From positions 41,614 through 105,613 of the IMG/VR virus record IMGVR_UViG_3300025669_000020: DNA of 64,000 bases. One strand, written 5' to 3'. Source of the DNA: a virus. Within the stretch, counting starts at the first letter, position 1. Every line of letters begins with the position of its first letter. Positions 15,808 through 24,339 of this stretch are shown here, in pieces. The notes beneath the pieces were generated by a model. It was given only the letters and a program-made list of their open reading frames with translations, ran no database searches and was not told the DNA's origin. Made by a program: the position numbers and the translations under genes.

Positions 15808-18159
15808 ATGGCACTTTCTGATCTGGTTCTAGGCGCAGGGCGCATGAAAACCGGGGAGTCCCGTACTCCCACGGACATCATCACGTTTATCGAGGCCCCT
15901 TGGGGCCTCGATATGAAGCTGTACCCTGTGCAGAGGGTCATCCTCAAAGCCCACTACGGCATGGGTTTGGATGACAACCCTTTGGGGTTCCCTCTTGACG
16001 ATCCGATCCCCGAGGATCACCCGCACTACGACCCCAAGTGGTTTGACATCAATCCCCGTGCGGCACAGAACACCATCGAGATCACGAACCCGTTGACGAT
16101 CCCTGACGGGGCAGACATCACCCTGGTAGACCACACAGGTGCTGCCATCTTTTTCAGGGAGGGTGTCCACTGGTCCCGCCAGGGGTCTGTTGCTGATGTG
16201 ACAGCATCCATCATACAGACGCTGAGGGACAATGTCCCGGACACATTCACGGTAGATGATACGGATTACGGGCGTATCAAGGTGCTAAGCAAGGGGTATA
16301 GCATCGAAGGGAATGCTGCGGATATGCAGCTGACGCCTTGTGCTGGTTGGAGGGTGGGGCTCCCCGCCTTGGAGACGGATCAGGAGGGGTATGAGCAGCA
16401 CCACCACCGCTTCTTTGCGGGTGAGGGCGGCTTCTACAAGTACCGCATCCCCATCTCTGACTGGCGTCGTGAGAACGCTCGTGTGTACACGGAGGCAGGG
16501 TATCTCAAGTACCTGCATAGTGAGAATCGCTGCAACGTAGCAGAGATCATCCCGGGGCAGGAACGTCGTGAGATGGTTCTTTCCATTGGGCGTCGTTCTG
16601 GCAAGACGCTCCTGACTTCCTGCATCCTGGCCTATGAGACATACAAGCTGTTGCTCAAGGGCAACCCGCAGAAGCATTACGGCTCCAGCCAGTCCAACGT
16701 CATCCAGCTCATCAGTGTTGCTACTGACAAGGATCAGGCAGGGCTTCTCTACCAGGAGGCCGCCGGACATTTTGGAAAATGCGATTTCTTTGCAGCCTAT
16801 ATGGCGAACGCCACCCAGAGCTTCGCTACGTTCCAGACCCCTTTCGACATTGAACGCTACGGCTCCTACGCGGAGAACCAGAAGGCCCGCTACTCGGTCA
16901 AGGTCACCTTCAAGAGCTGTGTGGCCAAGGGGCTTCGCGGTGGTGCCAACATCCTGGTTGCCTTGGATGAGGTTGCTCACTTCACAGACAAGGGTCAGTC
17001 CTCCGCAGAATCTGTCTACCAGGCAGTAGAGCCCTCTACCCGAACCTTCTCTCCGAAGGACCCCAACAACGCCACCCGTTCCGTGGGCCAGAACGAGGGT
17101 CGGATCATCATGATCTCGTCCCCTCTGGGCAAGCAGGGGCTCTTCTACAAGAGCTACCAGATCGGCTACACCAGTGGTCGTGCTGCCAAGAACATGCTCT
17201 GTATCCAGGCACCAACATGGGAGGTCAACCCCACGGTGCCCGCAGGGACGTTTGAGTCTTCCTACCTCAAGGATGCCCGTGTGTTCGACACGGAGTTCGG
17301 GGCGAAGTTCACGGACAGGTCTTCAGGCTGGATCGAGGACAAGAGAGATCTCCTTGACTGTGTGACCCCATCGCTGAGACCCAAGCAGAAGGCCCGTCCT
17401 CGTGAGCCTCACTTCCTGGGACTCGATGTGGGTCTTGTAGGGGATGGTTCCGCTGTGGCTATCGGGCATGTGGATGATAATAAGAATGTCGTCCTGGATT
17501 TCATTGAACAGATCAAGGCTGGGGAAGGGCGGTTCGAGCACTTGGAGCGGTTGGAGTTCACGGATGTTGCGGACTGGGTTTATGACCTCTCCCGGAGGTT
17601 CTACATCTCGGAGGGGATCTTTGACCAGTGGGCAGGTATTCCCATGGAGCAGGCACTGGCTGCCCGCGGTCTCAAGCAGCTGAAGTCTGTGTTTTTCACG
17701 AAGCCCAAGAGCAGTGAGATATTCCAGAACTTCAAGAACATGATGTACGACAAACGGCTTTCACTGTTCAACTACCCTCTCAAAGAGGGGGAGGAACATT
17801 GTGACTACCTCAAGGAACTGCTGACCCTCCAGGCTGAATACCAGTCCAAGTACATCACGGTGGTGGCTGCTCCCAACACTCAAGGCATGCACGATGATAT
17901 GTCCGATGCCCTTGTTCGTATGGTGTGGGTTGGTTCCCAGCACATGGGCAAGATGTTGGCGGTTGGCAATTACATCGGTGGGCAAATGGGTGGGAAGGGT
18001 CCGAGGCGTAGTTCACTCACGGATCGGATGGCCACCCGGCAGAAAGCTCTTTTGGGTGGGAGCCATCCAGATCGTCAGGTGCGTCGTAGCAAGAAAAACA
18101 TCATGGGCATGCCCGTGGGTGCGACACGGGGTGTGAACCCCAGAACACGTCGGGGATAA
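15808..18159 (+). CDS. Terminase large subunit (ATPase and nuclease), with inserted domain
   Basis: A 783-aa packaging motor. N-terminal YPVQ (39-42) is the adenine-binding motif. Walker A GRRSGKT lies at 261-267, Walker B ILVALDE at 382-388, and coupling SSPLGK around 437-442. The RNase H-like nuclease has LGLDVGLVGDGSA (540 region) and a late HDDMSDALVR. ATG 15808 is chosen over upstream codons because it follows the previous stop. About 110 residues (82-190) between the Q-like motif and Walker A form an extra beta-rich domain resembling phage tail-protein modules. The C-terminal 60 residues are basic. Confidence 0.9.
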   Translation: MALSDLVLGAGRMKTGESRTPTDIITFIEAPWGLDMKLYPVQRVILKAHYGMGLDDNPLGFPLDDPIPEDHPHYDPKWFDINPRAAQNTIEITNPLTIPDGADITLVDHTGAAIFFREGVHWSRQGSVADVTASIIQTLRDNVPDTFTVDDTDYGRIKVLSKGYSIEGNAADMQLTPCAGWRVGLPALETDQEGYEQHHHRFFAGEGGFYKYRIPISDWRRENARVYTEAGYLKYLHSENRCNVAEIIPGQERREMVLSIGRRSGKTLLTSCILAYETYKLLLKGNPQKHYGSSQSNVIQLISVATDKDQAGLLYQEAAGHFGKCDFFAAYMANATQSFATFQTPFDIERYGSYAENQKARYSVKVTFKSCVAKGLRGGANILVALDEVAHFTDKGQSSAESVYQAVEPSTRTFSPKDPNNATRSVGQNEGRIIMISSPLGKQGLFYKSYQIGYTSGRAAKNMLCIQAPTWEVNPTVPAGTFESSYLKDARVFDTEFGAKFTDRSSGWIEDKRDLLDCVTPSLRPKQKARPREPHFLGLDVGLVGDGSAVAIGHVDDNKNVVLDFIEQIKAGEGRFEHLERLEFTDVADWVYDLSRRFYISEGIFDQWAGIPMEQALAARGLKQLKSVFFTKPKSSEIFQNFKNMMYDKRLSLFNYPLKEGEEHCDYLKELLTLQAEYQSKYITVVAAPNTQGMHDDMSDALVRMVWVGSQHMGKMLAVGNYIGGQMGGKGPRRSSLTDRMATRQKALLGGSHPDRQVRRSKKNIMGMPVGATRGVNPRTRRG

Positions 18160-18165
18160 TAGACA

Positions 18166-18411
18166 ATGCGGCAGTCACCCACCTCTCCAGTCAACGCACA
18201 TCATCGGATGATGCTCTCTCTGCTCAAGGGCACAGTTTTCGCGCCTACCCCGGAGGAGTTGGAGAAGGTTTCCAGGGTGTTTGTGCGTGCTGGGGGCTCC
18301 TGGGAGCATTTGTTCAAGGGTGCTGTGAAGGACACGACACTCCTACGTAAGGTTTTGAAGATTGCCCGTAAGAAGGGTCTCCTAAGCAAAACGTCCAATT
18401 GGGCTGAGTGA
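18166..18411 (+). CDS. Small helical hypothetical protein
   Basis: An 81-aa protein between terminase and portal genes. It is basic and helical, with no recognised motif. The spacing of 6 nt from terminase suggests the same transcript. Confidence 0.55.
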   Translation: MRQSPTSPVNAHHRMMLSLLKGTVFAPTPEELEKVSRVFVRAGGSWEHLFKGAVKDTTLLRKVLKIARKKGLLSKTSNWAE

Positions 18412-18448
18412 TGGGTATGGTCTTGGATACGTCTGAGAGGTTTCATAC

Positions 18449-18832
18449 ATGGCACGACTTCGCAAAGGCTCCTTGGCATCTCCCGCTGATAGGGAGATTC
18501 TGGGCCATGTGGCAGCAGCGGAGAGGGCCCTTCGCAAGGCTTTGGATGCTTGTGTCCTAGCTAAGAGGCAATCTCGGTCCCCAGGCAGCAATCTCCGTAT
18601 GGCCCGCGTGATCAGAACACAGCGGGATCTACATCGGGTGATGGCGGCTCTGTCAAATGTGCATCGCATCGTACCCCTTCATGACATGGGCGAGCAGGAT
18701 CCGGGTGAGCTGGATCGTGATCTCATGTCCCCAGAAGAGCGTGCAGCCTTTGATGCTGTGGAAGACCAGCGAGAGGACTTGTTGGCAGCAGTAGCAGAGA
18801 AGTTGACGGCAGCCTGGGAGAGTGCTGAATGA
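18449..18832 (+). CDS. Helical hypothetical protein upstream of portal
   Basis: A 127-aa protein with a gagagg ribosome site. Two charged helical stretches (about 10-60 and 95-125), the second acidic. Its stop overlaps the portal start (ATGA at 18829), so it may be an assembly partner of the portal; this is inferred from gene order only. Confidence 0.55.
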   Translation: MARLRKGSLASPADREILGHVAAAERALRKALDACVLAKRQSRSPGSNLRMARVIRTQRDLHRVMAALSNVHRIVPLHDMGEQDPGELDRDLMSPEERAAFDAVEDQREDLLAAVAEKLTAAWESAE

Positions 18833-20601
18833 CCAAGAACACACTTGAGAAACCTCCGTTCCCGGAGAAGGCCCCCACTTCACAGAAGCGATTGGCCTCT
18901 ACCTCCATGTCAGAACCCCAGGAAGGTCGTGTAGTGGCCAAGGTGCGCCCGCGCCCCAAGGTCAAGACAGGAAAGCCCAAGCGGCTGGACAAGGTCGCTG
19001 CAATGCGGGTGGCCTCCTGTGGTGGCGGCGGTCTTTCAACCTCTGGCTCGGAAAGTGCCTCCTTCGGCAACTTCTACAGCCCAGAGCTGTCCACGGACTT
19101 CTTGGAGCTGGCACAGTCCAAGACTGAGCAGTGGGCCTACTACCGCTTCTTCTACAACGCCGATCCCTTTGTGGGACAAGCCATCGATCTCCATACGGAG
19201 CTGCCCCTCTCCCGTGTACGCTTGGACATCCCCGAGGCCAAGAGCCGTGAATTGGCGATGAAGTCCACCCGGTTCTGTAAGCACTGGGCGAAGGACATTC
19301 AGCTCTTGCGGAAGCTGTGGGGTGTGCTCCATGAGTATCACCTCATTGGGGTCGTCAACATCTACATCGAGGACAACAACCCGGAGATGCCGGAAGAGGT
19401 CCGAATCGAAAGGGTGCGGGAACTCCAGGAGGACGGCACCCTGGTAGAAGAGGAGCAGGAGCTGGAGGACGCTGACGAAAGGTCCGTGGCATGGCTCAAG
19501 AAGAACTACAAGGGTTGGACAGGGTTCCGTGTCATCCCCCCAGAGCAGGTGCATGTTGAGGGGTTCCCCTCCACAGATCTGAAGCTGGTGGAGATGATCC
19601 CCGATGCCAAGACCCGCAAGCTCGTCATGGCAGCAGACAGCGGGGACGCTCGTTCCGCATCCATCGTCAACACGATGGCTCCTGAGATCGTAGAAGCCGC
19701 ACGCACAGGTCAGAATGTTCCCCTGAACACCGACCCAGATGCAGGCAGCTTCGTCCATGTCCTCGAAAACAAGAAGTGCCCCTACCAGGATGGTGGGCAG
19801 TCCATCTTGGAGCGGTGTATCCGCACCCTGGTGTTCTGGGACAAGCTCCGCCAGGCCAACACCTCCATCGCTTCCCGGCACATGACCCCTATTCGGGTTG
19901 TGTACGCAGAGGACATGGACATGGCCGACGTGGAGAACCTGCGTGACCAGGTGGACATGGCCCTGCAGGATCCCGATTTCTCCATCATCGCCAACTTCCA
20001 GATCACCTGGGACGAGATGGGGTCGGATCAGCGTCTGCTAGACCTGTCCAGTGAATACGAGTTCGTGCGGCAACAGCTGTTCGCGGGTTTGGGAGTCACG
20101 GAAGGTCTGCTCACAGGTGAGTCCAGCTACTCCGGTGACCGCATCCATCTGGATGTGATCAACACTCGGTACATGCTGCTCCGTGAGGTCATTCAGGAGT
20201 TCGTGGAAGAGCAGCTCCTGAAGCCGATGTGCAGGCGCATGGGCTTTATCGAGGAGGATGAGGACGGCCGTGATGTCGTCATCTACCCGAAGTTCAGCTT
20301 CACACGGTTGGCTCTGCGGGACAACGCGGACACTTTCGATGCCATGCTCAACCTCTACCAGAAGGGGAGCCTGGACATTGATGCCATCCTGGAACTGCTG
20401 AATATCGATCCGGTGGCCACGAAGGAGAAGCTGGACAGGGACAAGTTCACCCTGAACGATGCTGCCTTCAGCGAGGTGCTTCGAGGCATCTACGGTGAGG
20501 CAGGACGTGCATTGGCGGCAGATTCCGACGTGTTGGAGATCATTGCCAAGAACCTGGGGCTGAAATATGAGAAGCCCAAGGAAGAAGGCGGAAGGTACTA
20601 G
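18829..20601 (+). CDS. Portal protein
   Basis: A 590-aa protein in the usual place after terminase. Portal-like features include the FFYNADPFVGQAIDLHTELPL start of the core (about 103-125), a long clip region, and the helical stem/crown with EYEFVRQQLFAGLGVTEGLLTG (about 410-431), the typical portal stretch. It forms the dodecameric ring for DNA entry. The N-terminal 80 residues are basic and low-complexity and include KVAAMRVAS, a weak match to the RVA tag. Residues about 503-545 are repeated in the next gene. Confidence 0.85.
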   Translation: MTKNTLEKPPFPEKAPTSQKRLASTSMSEPQEGRVVAKVRPRPKVKTGKPKRLDKVAAMRVASCGGGGLSTSGSESASFGNFYSPELSTDFLELAQSKTEQWAYYRFFYNADPFVGQAIDLHTELPLSRVRLDIPEAKSRELAMKSTRFCKHWAKDIQLLRKLWGVLHEYHLIGVVNIYIEDNNPEMPEEVRIERVRELQEDGTLVEEEQELEDADERSVAWLKKNYKGWTGFRVIPPEQVHVEGFPSTDLKLVEMIPDAKTRKLVMAADSGDARSASIVNTMAPEIVEAARTGQNVPLNTDPDAGSFVHVLENKKCPYQDGGQSILERCIRTLVFWDKLRQANTSIASRHMTPIRVVYAEDMDMADVENLRDQVDMALQDPDFSIIANFQITWDEMGSDQRLLDLSSEYEFVRQQLFAGLGVTEGLLTGESSYSGDRIHLDVINTRYMLLREVIQEFVEEQLLKPMCRRMGFIEEDEDGRDVVIYPKFSFTRLALRDNADTFDAMLNLYQKGSLDIDAILELLNIDPVATKEKLDRDKFTLNDAAFSEVLRGIYGEAGRALAADSDVLEIIAKNLGLKYEKPKEEGGRY

Positions 20602-20610
20602 GAGTAGACC

Positions 20611-20796
20611 ATGACCGACAACCGTGAGACATTTGATGCCCTGTACGACCTGTACCAGAAAGGAGCACTGGACAGCGATCAAGTCCTGCAGGCGCTCGAC
20701 ATCGACCCCGAAGCCGTCAGGGGAAAGATGGTTCGGGGTGGGGATATTGATGCTCTGGCAGCGATAGACAAGTACATCGCGTCGTTGGAGAGCTAA
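20611..20796 (+). CDS. Small protein copied from the portal C-terminus
   Basis: A 61-aa protein 9 nt after the portal stop with an ggagtag site. Residues 3-34 (DNRETFDALYDLYQKGALD...ALDIDP) match portal residues about 505-536 (DNADTFDAMLNLYQKGSLD...LLNIDP). It looks like a partial duplication retained as its own gene. It could cap or modulate portal assembly, which is inference. Confidence 0.65.
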   Translation: MTDNRETFDALYDLYQKGALDSDQVLQALDIDPEAVRGKMVRGGDIDALAAIDKYIASLES

Positions 20797-21161
20797 GCCG
20801 CTCCCCCGTAGCTGCCGCTCATCAACCGTGCATGGTACTCCTGTGTGTACAGGTGGTAGGCTGCTTCATAGCCTGCGTTTTTGATCATCCGGAGCCCTTC
20901 CTCATCGGCTTCCCGTTCGTTGTTGGTACGGGCAATGATGTGGCCTGTCTCGTGGGCCAAGATCACCAACAGGTGTTCCTCTGTGAACCAGTCCTCTGAC
21001 AGAATACGGCCGTCCACAACGATGATCGGGGTTTTGATATCCTCACCAAACAAGGCGCAGGCATAGGTGTGGTCAAAGCGGCTGGGCTCATCCCCTGGAT
21101 CAATGACCAGGACAGGGATGCTCTTATCGAAGGGGCTCCACGGGGGGCATGTAATTGACAC
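20793..21161 (-). CDS. Reverse-strand zinc metalloprotease-like protein
   Basis: A 122-aa protein on the minus strand, sharing its stop with the end of the previous gene. HLLVILAHETGHIIA (about 74-88) is an HExxH zinc site and NEREADEE follows with candidate third ligands, as in small gluzincin or ImmA-like peptidases. An aaggagg site lies 15 nt upstream of the ATG. It is one of few reverse genes, so it may be expressed at a different time. The substrate is unknown. Confidence 0.65.
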   Translation of the reverse strand: MSITCPPWSPFDKSIPVLVIDPGDEPSRFDHTYACALFGEDIKTPIIVVDGRILSEDWFTEEHLLVILAHETGHIIARTNNEREADEEGLRMIKNAGYEAAYHLYTQEYHARLMSGSYGGAA

Positions 21162-21300
21162 AGGGCCTCCTTTTTTACTAAGCGTGCCTCTACCTAATTG
21201 ACTCAGGTATCAACCCATTCCCTGAGTTTCCGCCCAAAGAGCAGGGGCCACCGTGGGTCGGTATTTCCTCTATGGCTATGGGGGGTCAGAGGTTTAGAAG

Positions 21301-24300
21301 ATGCCAAAGCCACTGCCAGCACAGACGGGTTCTCTAAAAACCGCTGCCGATGTAGGGACAGACACGGCGGAGATTTATGCAATCTCCCCGGAAATGCTCT
21401 ACAGGGTTCTCCAACGCAAGACGTGGGAAGAGACTGCCCGTGGGGTGTGGGGTGACAGCGATCACGGGAACATGCCCGGCCAGTGGGAGAAGATGCAGAG
21501 GATCATCCGGGAACATGGCGGGGCAGTGTTCCAGACAGGCAGGGATGGCTATTTCGATGTGAAGGTGCATGGGGGGGTTTCCGAGGGAGGGGCTATGGCT
21601 CCCTATGGGACTCTCAGTACGGAACGTGTGGCCTCGATGCACAGGGAGGCACTACGGGCCCAGGAGATGCTCAAGTGGGTGGTGCAGCCCCTCTCCTTCC
21701 TCTCCAAGCACCACAAGGACTTCATCAACGGTCCTGTAGACGACGTGATGGATCAGGCGTTCCGCGAGATCGCCCCCCATGTGGTCAAGGCTGTGGGGGA
21801 GGCAGAGATCGATGCCGACGTGGATGAATTCCACGATGGGGCCATTCGGGGGAAGTGGGACTATGATCGTGAGCTTCTGTCAGACCCCCCTCGCAGAGAG
21901 ACCGAGGACTTCATCGAGGGGTACACTTGGGGGTTCCAGCACCCTGACATGGTGGGCACCAGGGAGCTGCCTGCTCGGGTCAAGAAGCAGGTGGTCGAGG
22001 ATGCCATCCAAGAATTCCGCCACAAGGTGACGGAGAAGGTTGTCCTGAAGGCACTCCGCTCTGTCTGGGGCAGAGTCAATCCCCTGGAGACATTCAGGAC
22101 CATCATCCGCATGACCAAGAAGCACGGGTGGAAGCTCGGCCTGTTCATCGCCAGTGTGGAGATCCTGGAAACCTTCGTGATGCCCGCCGTGCTCATTCAC
22201 ATCACGGGTAATGCAGCTCTGGCGGTTACGGGTCAACTCCCCTTGAGCGAGATCCTGTACGCCATCATTTTCCCCATCATGTTCCGAGGGAAGGCCGTGG
22301 ACACGTTCACACCTGACGGCCACCTGGACTGGTATGAAGCCTTGTATGGAATGGTGCGGGTGGCAGAGCGGACACCGCAGTCAAACAAACTTCAGGCGAC
22401 GATGGCGGTTTTTGAGGATGTTGTGGGGAACGCTGCCCGGGCTACAGGTCACCTTGGGTGGACGCGAAAAGTCCTGTCGCCAGAGCAGCAGCAGAAAATG
22501 GTGGTGGACTTGAATGGCAGTGCTAGGAACCTGCTTCCTTTGCTCACTTTCAAGTTTGAGAATCCTGCTCAAGAGGCTGGGTACAAGAAGTATCTGAACA
22601 GGATGCGGAACTACCGCAAGATGGTGAAGTCCTTCACGGTTGTGAAGGACTGGGATGACGTTGTAGCTGTGTGCGACAAAATATCTACCAAGTCCAAGGG
22701 GGTCTGGGAGAAGGTGCGGGAGTATGGCAGGGAAGTTCAGGGCGTGCTTGACACCGTGGACACGGAGGTCCAGGGCTCCTTTGCTGTGGGGAAATTCCGG
22801 GTGATCCTGATGTCCTCCGCAAATGGTGTGTGGGATAACGAGATGCTGGAGCGCACCCGGCACGTGTTGCACAAGACCTCCCAGCTTATGGGCAAACACG
22901 GCATGGGGAAGCTCGCAGCAGGCAATGTCTGGGCGTACTCGTCACCCTCCATTCCAGGCAGGAGCAGTGTCGTTGCGTGGTATCGGATGGCAGACGATGC
23001 CTTGTGCCTTGCTTGTGGGTCCGGATGGTGGATGAGGCGCAGTATGGATGACATCCTCAAGACCCTGGTGCATGAGCTGGGGCATCGGGCCTATTTCAAG
23101 ATCCTGGGTGGCAGCGGCCGTAAGGCGTGGGCTGACTTTTTCGAGCTGTCCCAGGAAGTCCCTGATGTGCAGGGTATGATCTCCCGCTGGGAGCGTTATG
23201 TGGAGGGCGCAGGCTCTGACCTGGAGGAATTCCGGCGTGGGCATCTGCAGCGGTATCTTCCCATTGTGAAGAAACGAGATGCCAAAGAGAAATACGACTC
23301 CTACCGCGGGTACCCCACCAAGACATCGATTTCGGGTCTGCAAGCCCTGAAGGACAAGGCCAACAGCATCAAGGTGTTCATGCACCCCGTGACGGTCTAC
23401 TCTGCCTCCAACGAGGCAGAGCTGTTTGCTGAGGTGTTCTCCCATTACATCGTATATGGGCCACAGGCCATTGCACCCGTGGTGCAAGATCAATTCAAGA
23501 GGGCACTCCCCATGGCACGACTAGGCAAAGAAAAAATCCCCGGTGGCCTCTCGGAAGGCAAGGACACCAGCGACCTCGATCCCAAAGAGATGGCGATGGG
23601 GGTCAAGGTTGAAATGGAGCATACTGGAGATCCCGCCCTGGCAAAAGAGATCGCTTCTGATCACCTTGTGGAAATCTCCGACTACTACACTCGTCTGAAG
23701 AAGATGGAGGCTGAAGCCGAGAAGCCTGGCAAGAAGGCCGCTGCCCAGAATGGCAAGAGCACCGGCAACCGCAAGTCCGTGGGCTTCTTCATCCCTCTCC
23801 CCAAGGAGCTGGCGGCGCAGTATCCGAGCAGGGCTCCTGTGGACAAATCCGCACCCCATGTGACCTTGCTCTATGTGGGTGAAGTGACTGCAGCACGGGA
23901 GAAGGAATTCCTGGCTGTGGTGACCAAGGTGATGGCTTCGGAGCCTGGCCCCATCAAGGCTGCCATCGGAGGGGTGGACTACTTCCGGCAGCCTGACAAG
24001 GACCAGTCGGTAGCCATCCAGACGATCAAGTTCTCTCGGGACGTGGGCGAGATGAAGAAGCGTCTGAGGGGTGCCTTGGAGGATGCGGACTTCGTGGTGG
24101 AGGACTCGTTCCCCGGTGCCTACAGGAGCCACACGACCCTGGCCTACCTGGACGGTACGGACTCCGTGTATGAGGGGCCTGTGCCTGTGGGTTCCTGGGA
24201 GTTCGACAGTGTCCCTGTGTGGGGGTTGCCCTCCAACCATGACATTCCCCTGGGGGAGTGGACGCAAGAGGCCCCTGTCAACCGCACGGCTGCTCTGGTT

Positions 24301-24336
24301 GAGGCCTGGGGTTCAATTCTGTGCCGTGAGGTGTAG
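21301..24336 (+). CDS. 1011-aa fusion: metallopeptidase, DUF5661-like and 2H phosphoesterase
   Basis: ERVASMHREAL near residue 110 is an RVA-type tag. A hydrophobic stretch lies around 278-330. A zincin domain has HELGH at 591-595 and NEAELFAEVFSHYI at 704-717 as likely third ligand region. Residues about 757-805 (MGVKVEMEHTGDPALAKEI...DYYTRL) match the phage DUF5661 segment. The end (824-985) is a 2H phosphoesterase with HVT at 853-855 and HTT at 944-946. 2H enzymes cleave or ligate 2'-5' or cyclic phosphodiesters in RNA or nucleotides. One protein combining these suggests a virion cargo polyprotein. Confidence 0.75.
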   Translation: MPKPLPAQTGSLKTAADVGTDTAEIYAISPEMLYRVLQRKTWEETARGVWGDSDHGNMPGQWEKMQRIIREHGGAVFQTGRDGYFDVKVHGGVSEGGAMAPYGTLSTERVASMHREALRAQEMLKWVVQPLSFLSKHHKDFINGPVDDVMDQAFREIAPHVVKAVGEAEIDADVDEFHDGAIRGKWDYDRELLSDPPRRETEDFIEGYTWGFQHPDMVGTRELPARVKKQVVEDAIQEFRHKVTEKVVLKALRSVWGRVNPLETFRTIIRMTKKHGWKLGLFIASVEILETFVMPAVLIHITGNAALAVTGQLPLSEILYAIIFPIMFRGKAVDTFTPDGHLDWYEALYGMVRVAERTPQSNKLQATMAVFEDVVGNAARATGHLGWTRKVLSPEQQQKMVVDLNGSARNLLPLLTFKFENPAQEAGYKKYLNRMRNYRKMVKSFTVVKDWDDVVAVCDKISTKSKGVWEKVREYGREVQGVLDTVDTEVQGSFAVGKFRVILMSSANGVWDNEMLERTRHVLHKTSQLMGKHGMGKLAAGNVWAYSSPSIPGRSSVVAWYRMADDALCLACGSGWWMRRSMDDILKTLVHELGHRAYFKILGGSGRKAWADFFELSQEVPDVQGMISRWERYVEGAGSDLEEFRRGHLQRYLPIVKKRDAKEKYDSYRGYPTKTSISGLQALKDKANSIKVFMHPVTVYSASNEAELFAEVFSHYIVYGPQAIAPVVQDQFKRALPMARLGKEKIPGGLSEGKDTSDLDPKEMAMGVKVEMEHTGDPALAKEIASDHLVEISDYYTRLKKMEAEAEKPGKKAAAQNGKSTGNRKSVGFFIPLPKELAAQYPSRAPVDKSAPHVTLLYVGEVTAAREKEFLAVVTKVMASEPGPIKAAIGGVDYFRQPDKDQSVAIQTIKFSRDVGEMKKRLRGALEDADFVVEDSFPGAYRSHTTLAYLDGTDSVYEGPVPVGSWEFDSVPVWGLPSNHDIPLGEWTQEAPVNRTAALVEAWGSILCREV

Positions 24337-24339
24337 TAG

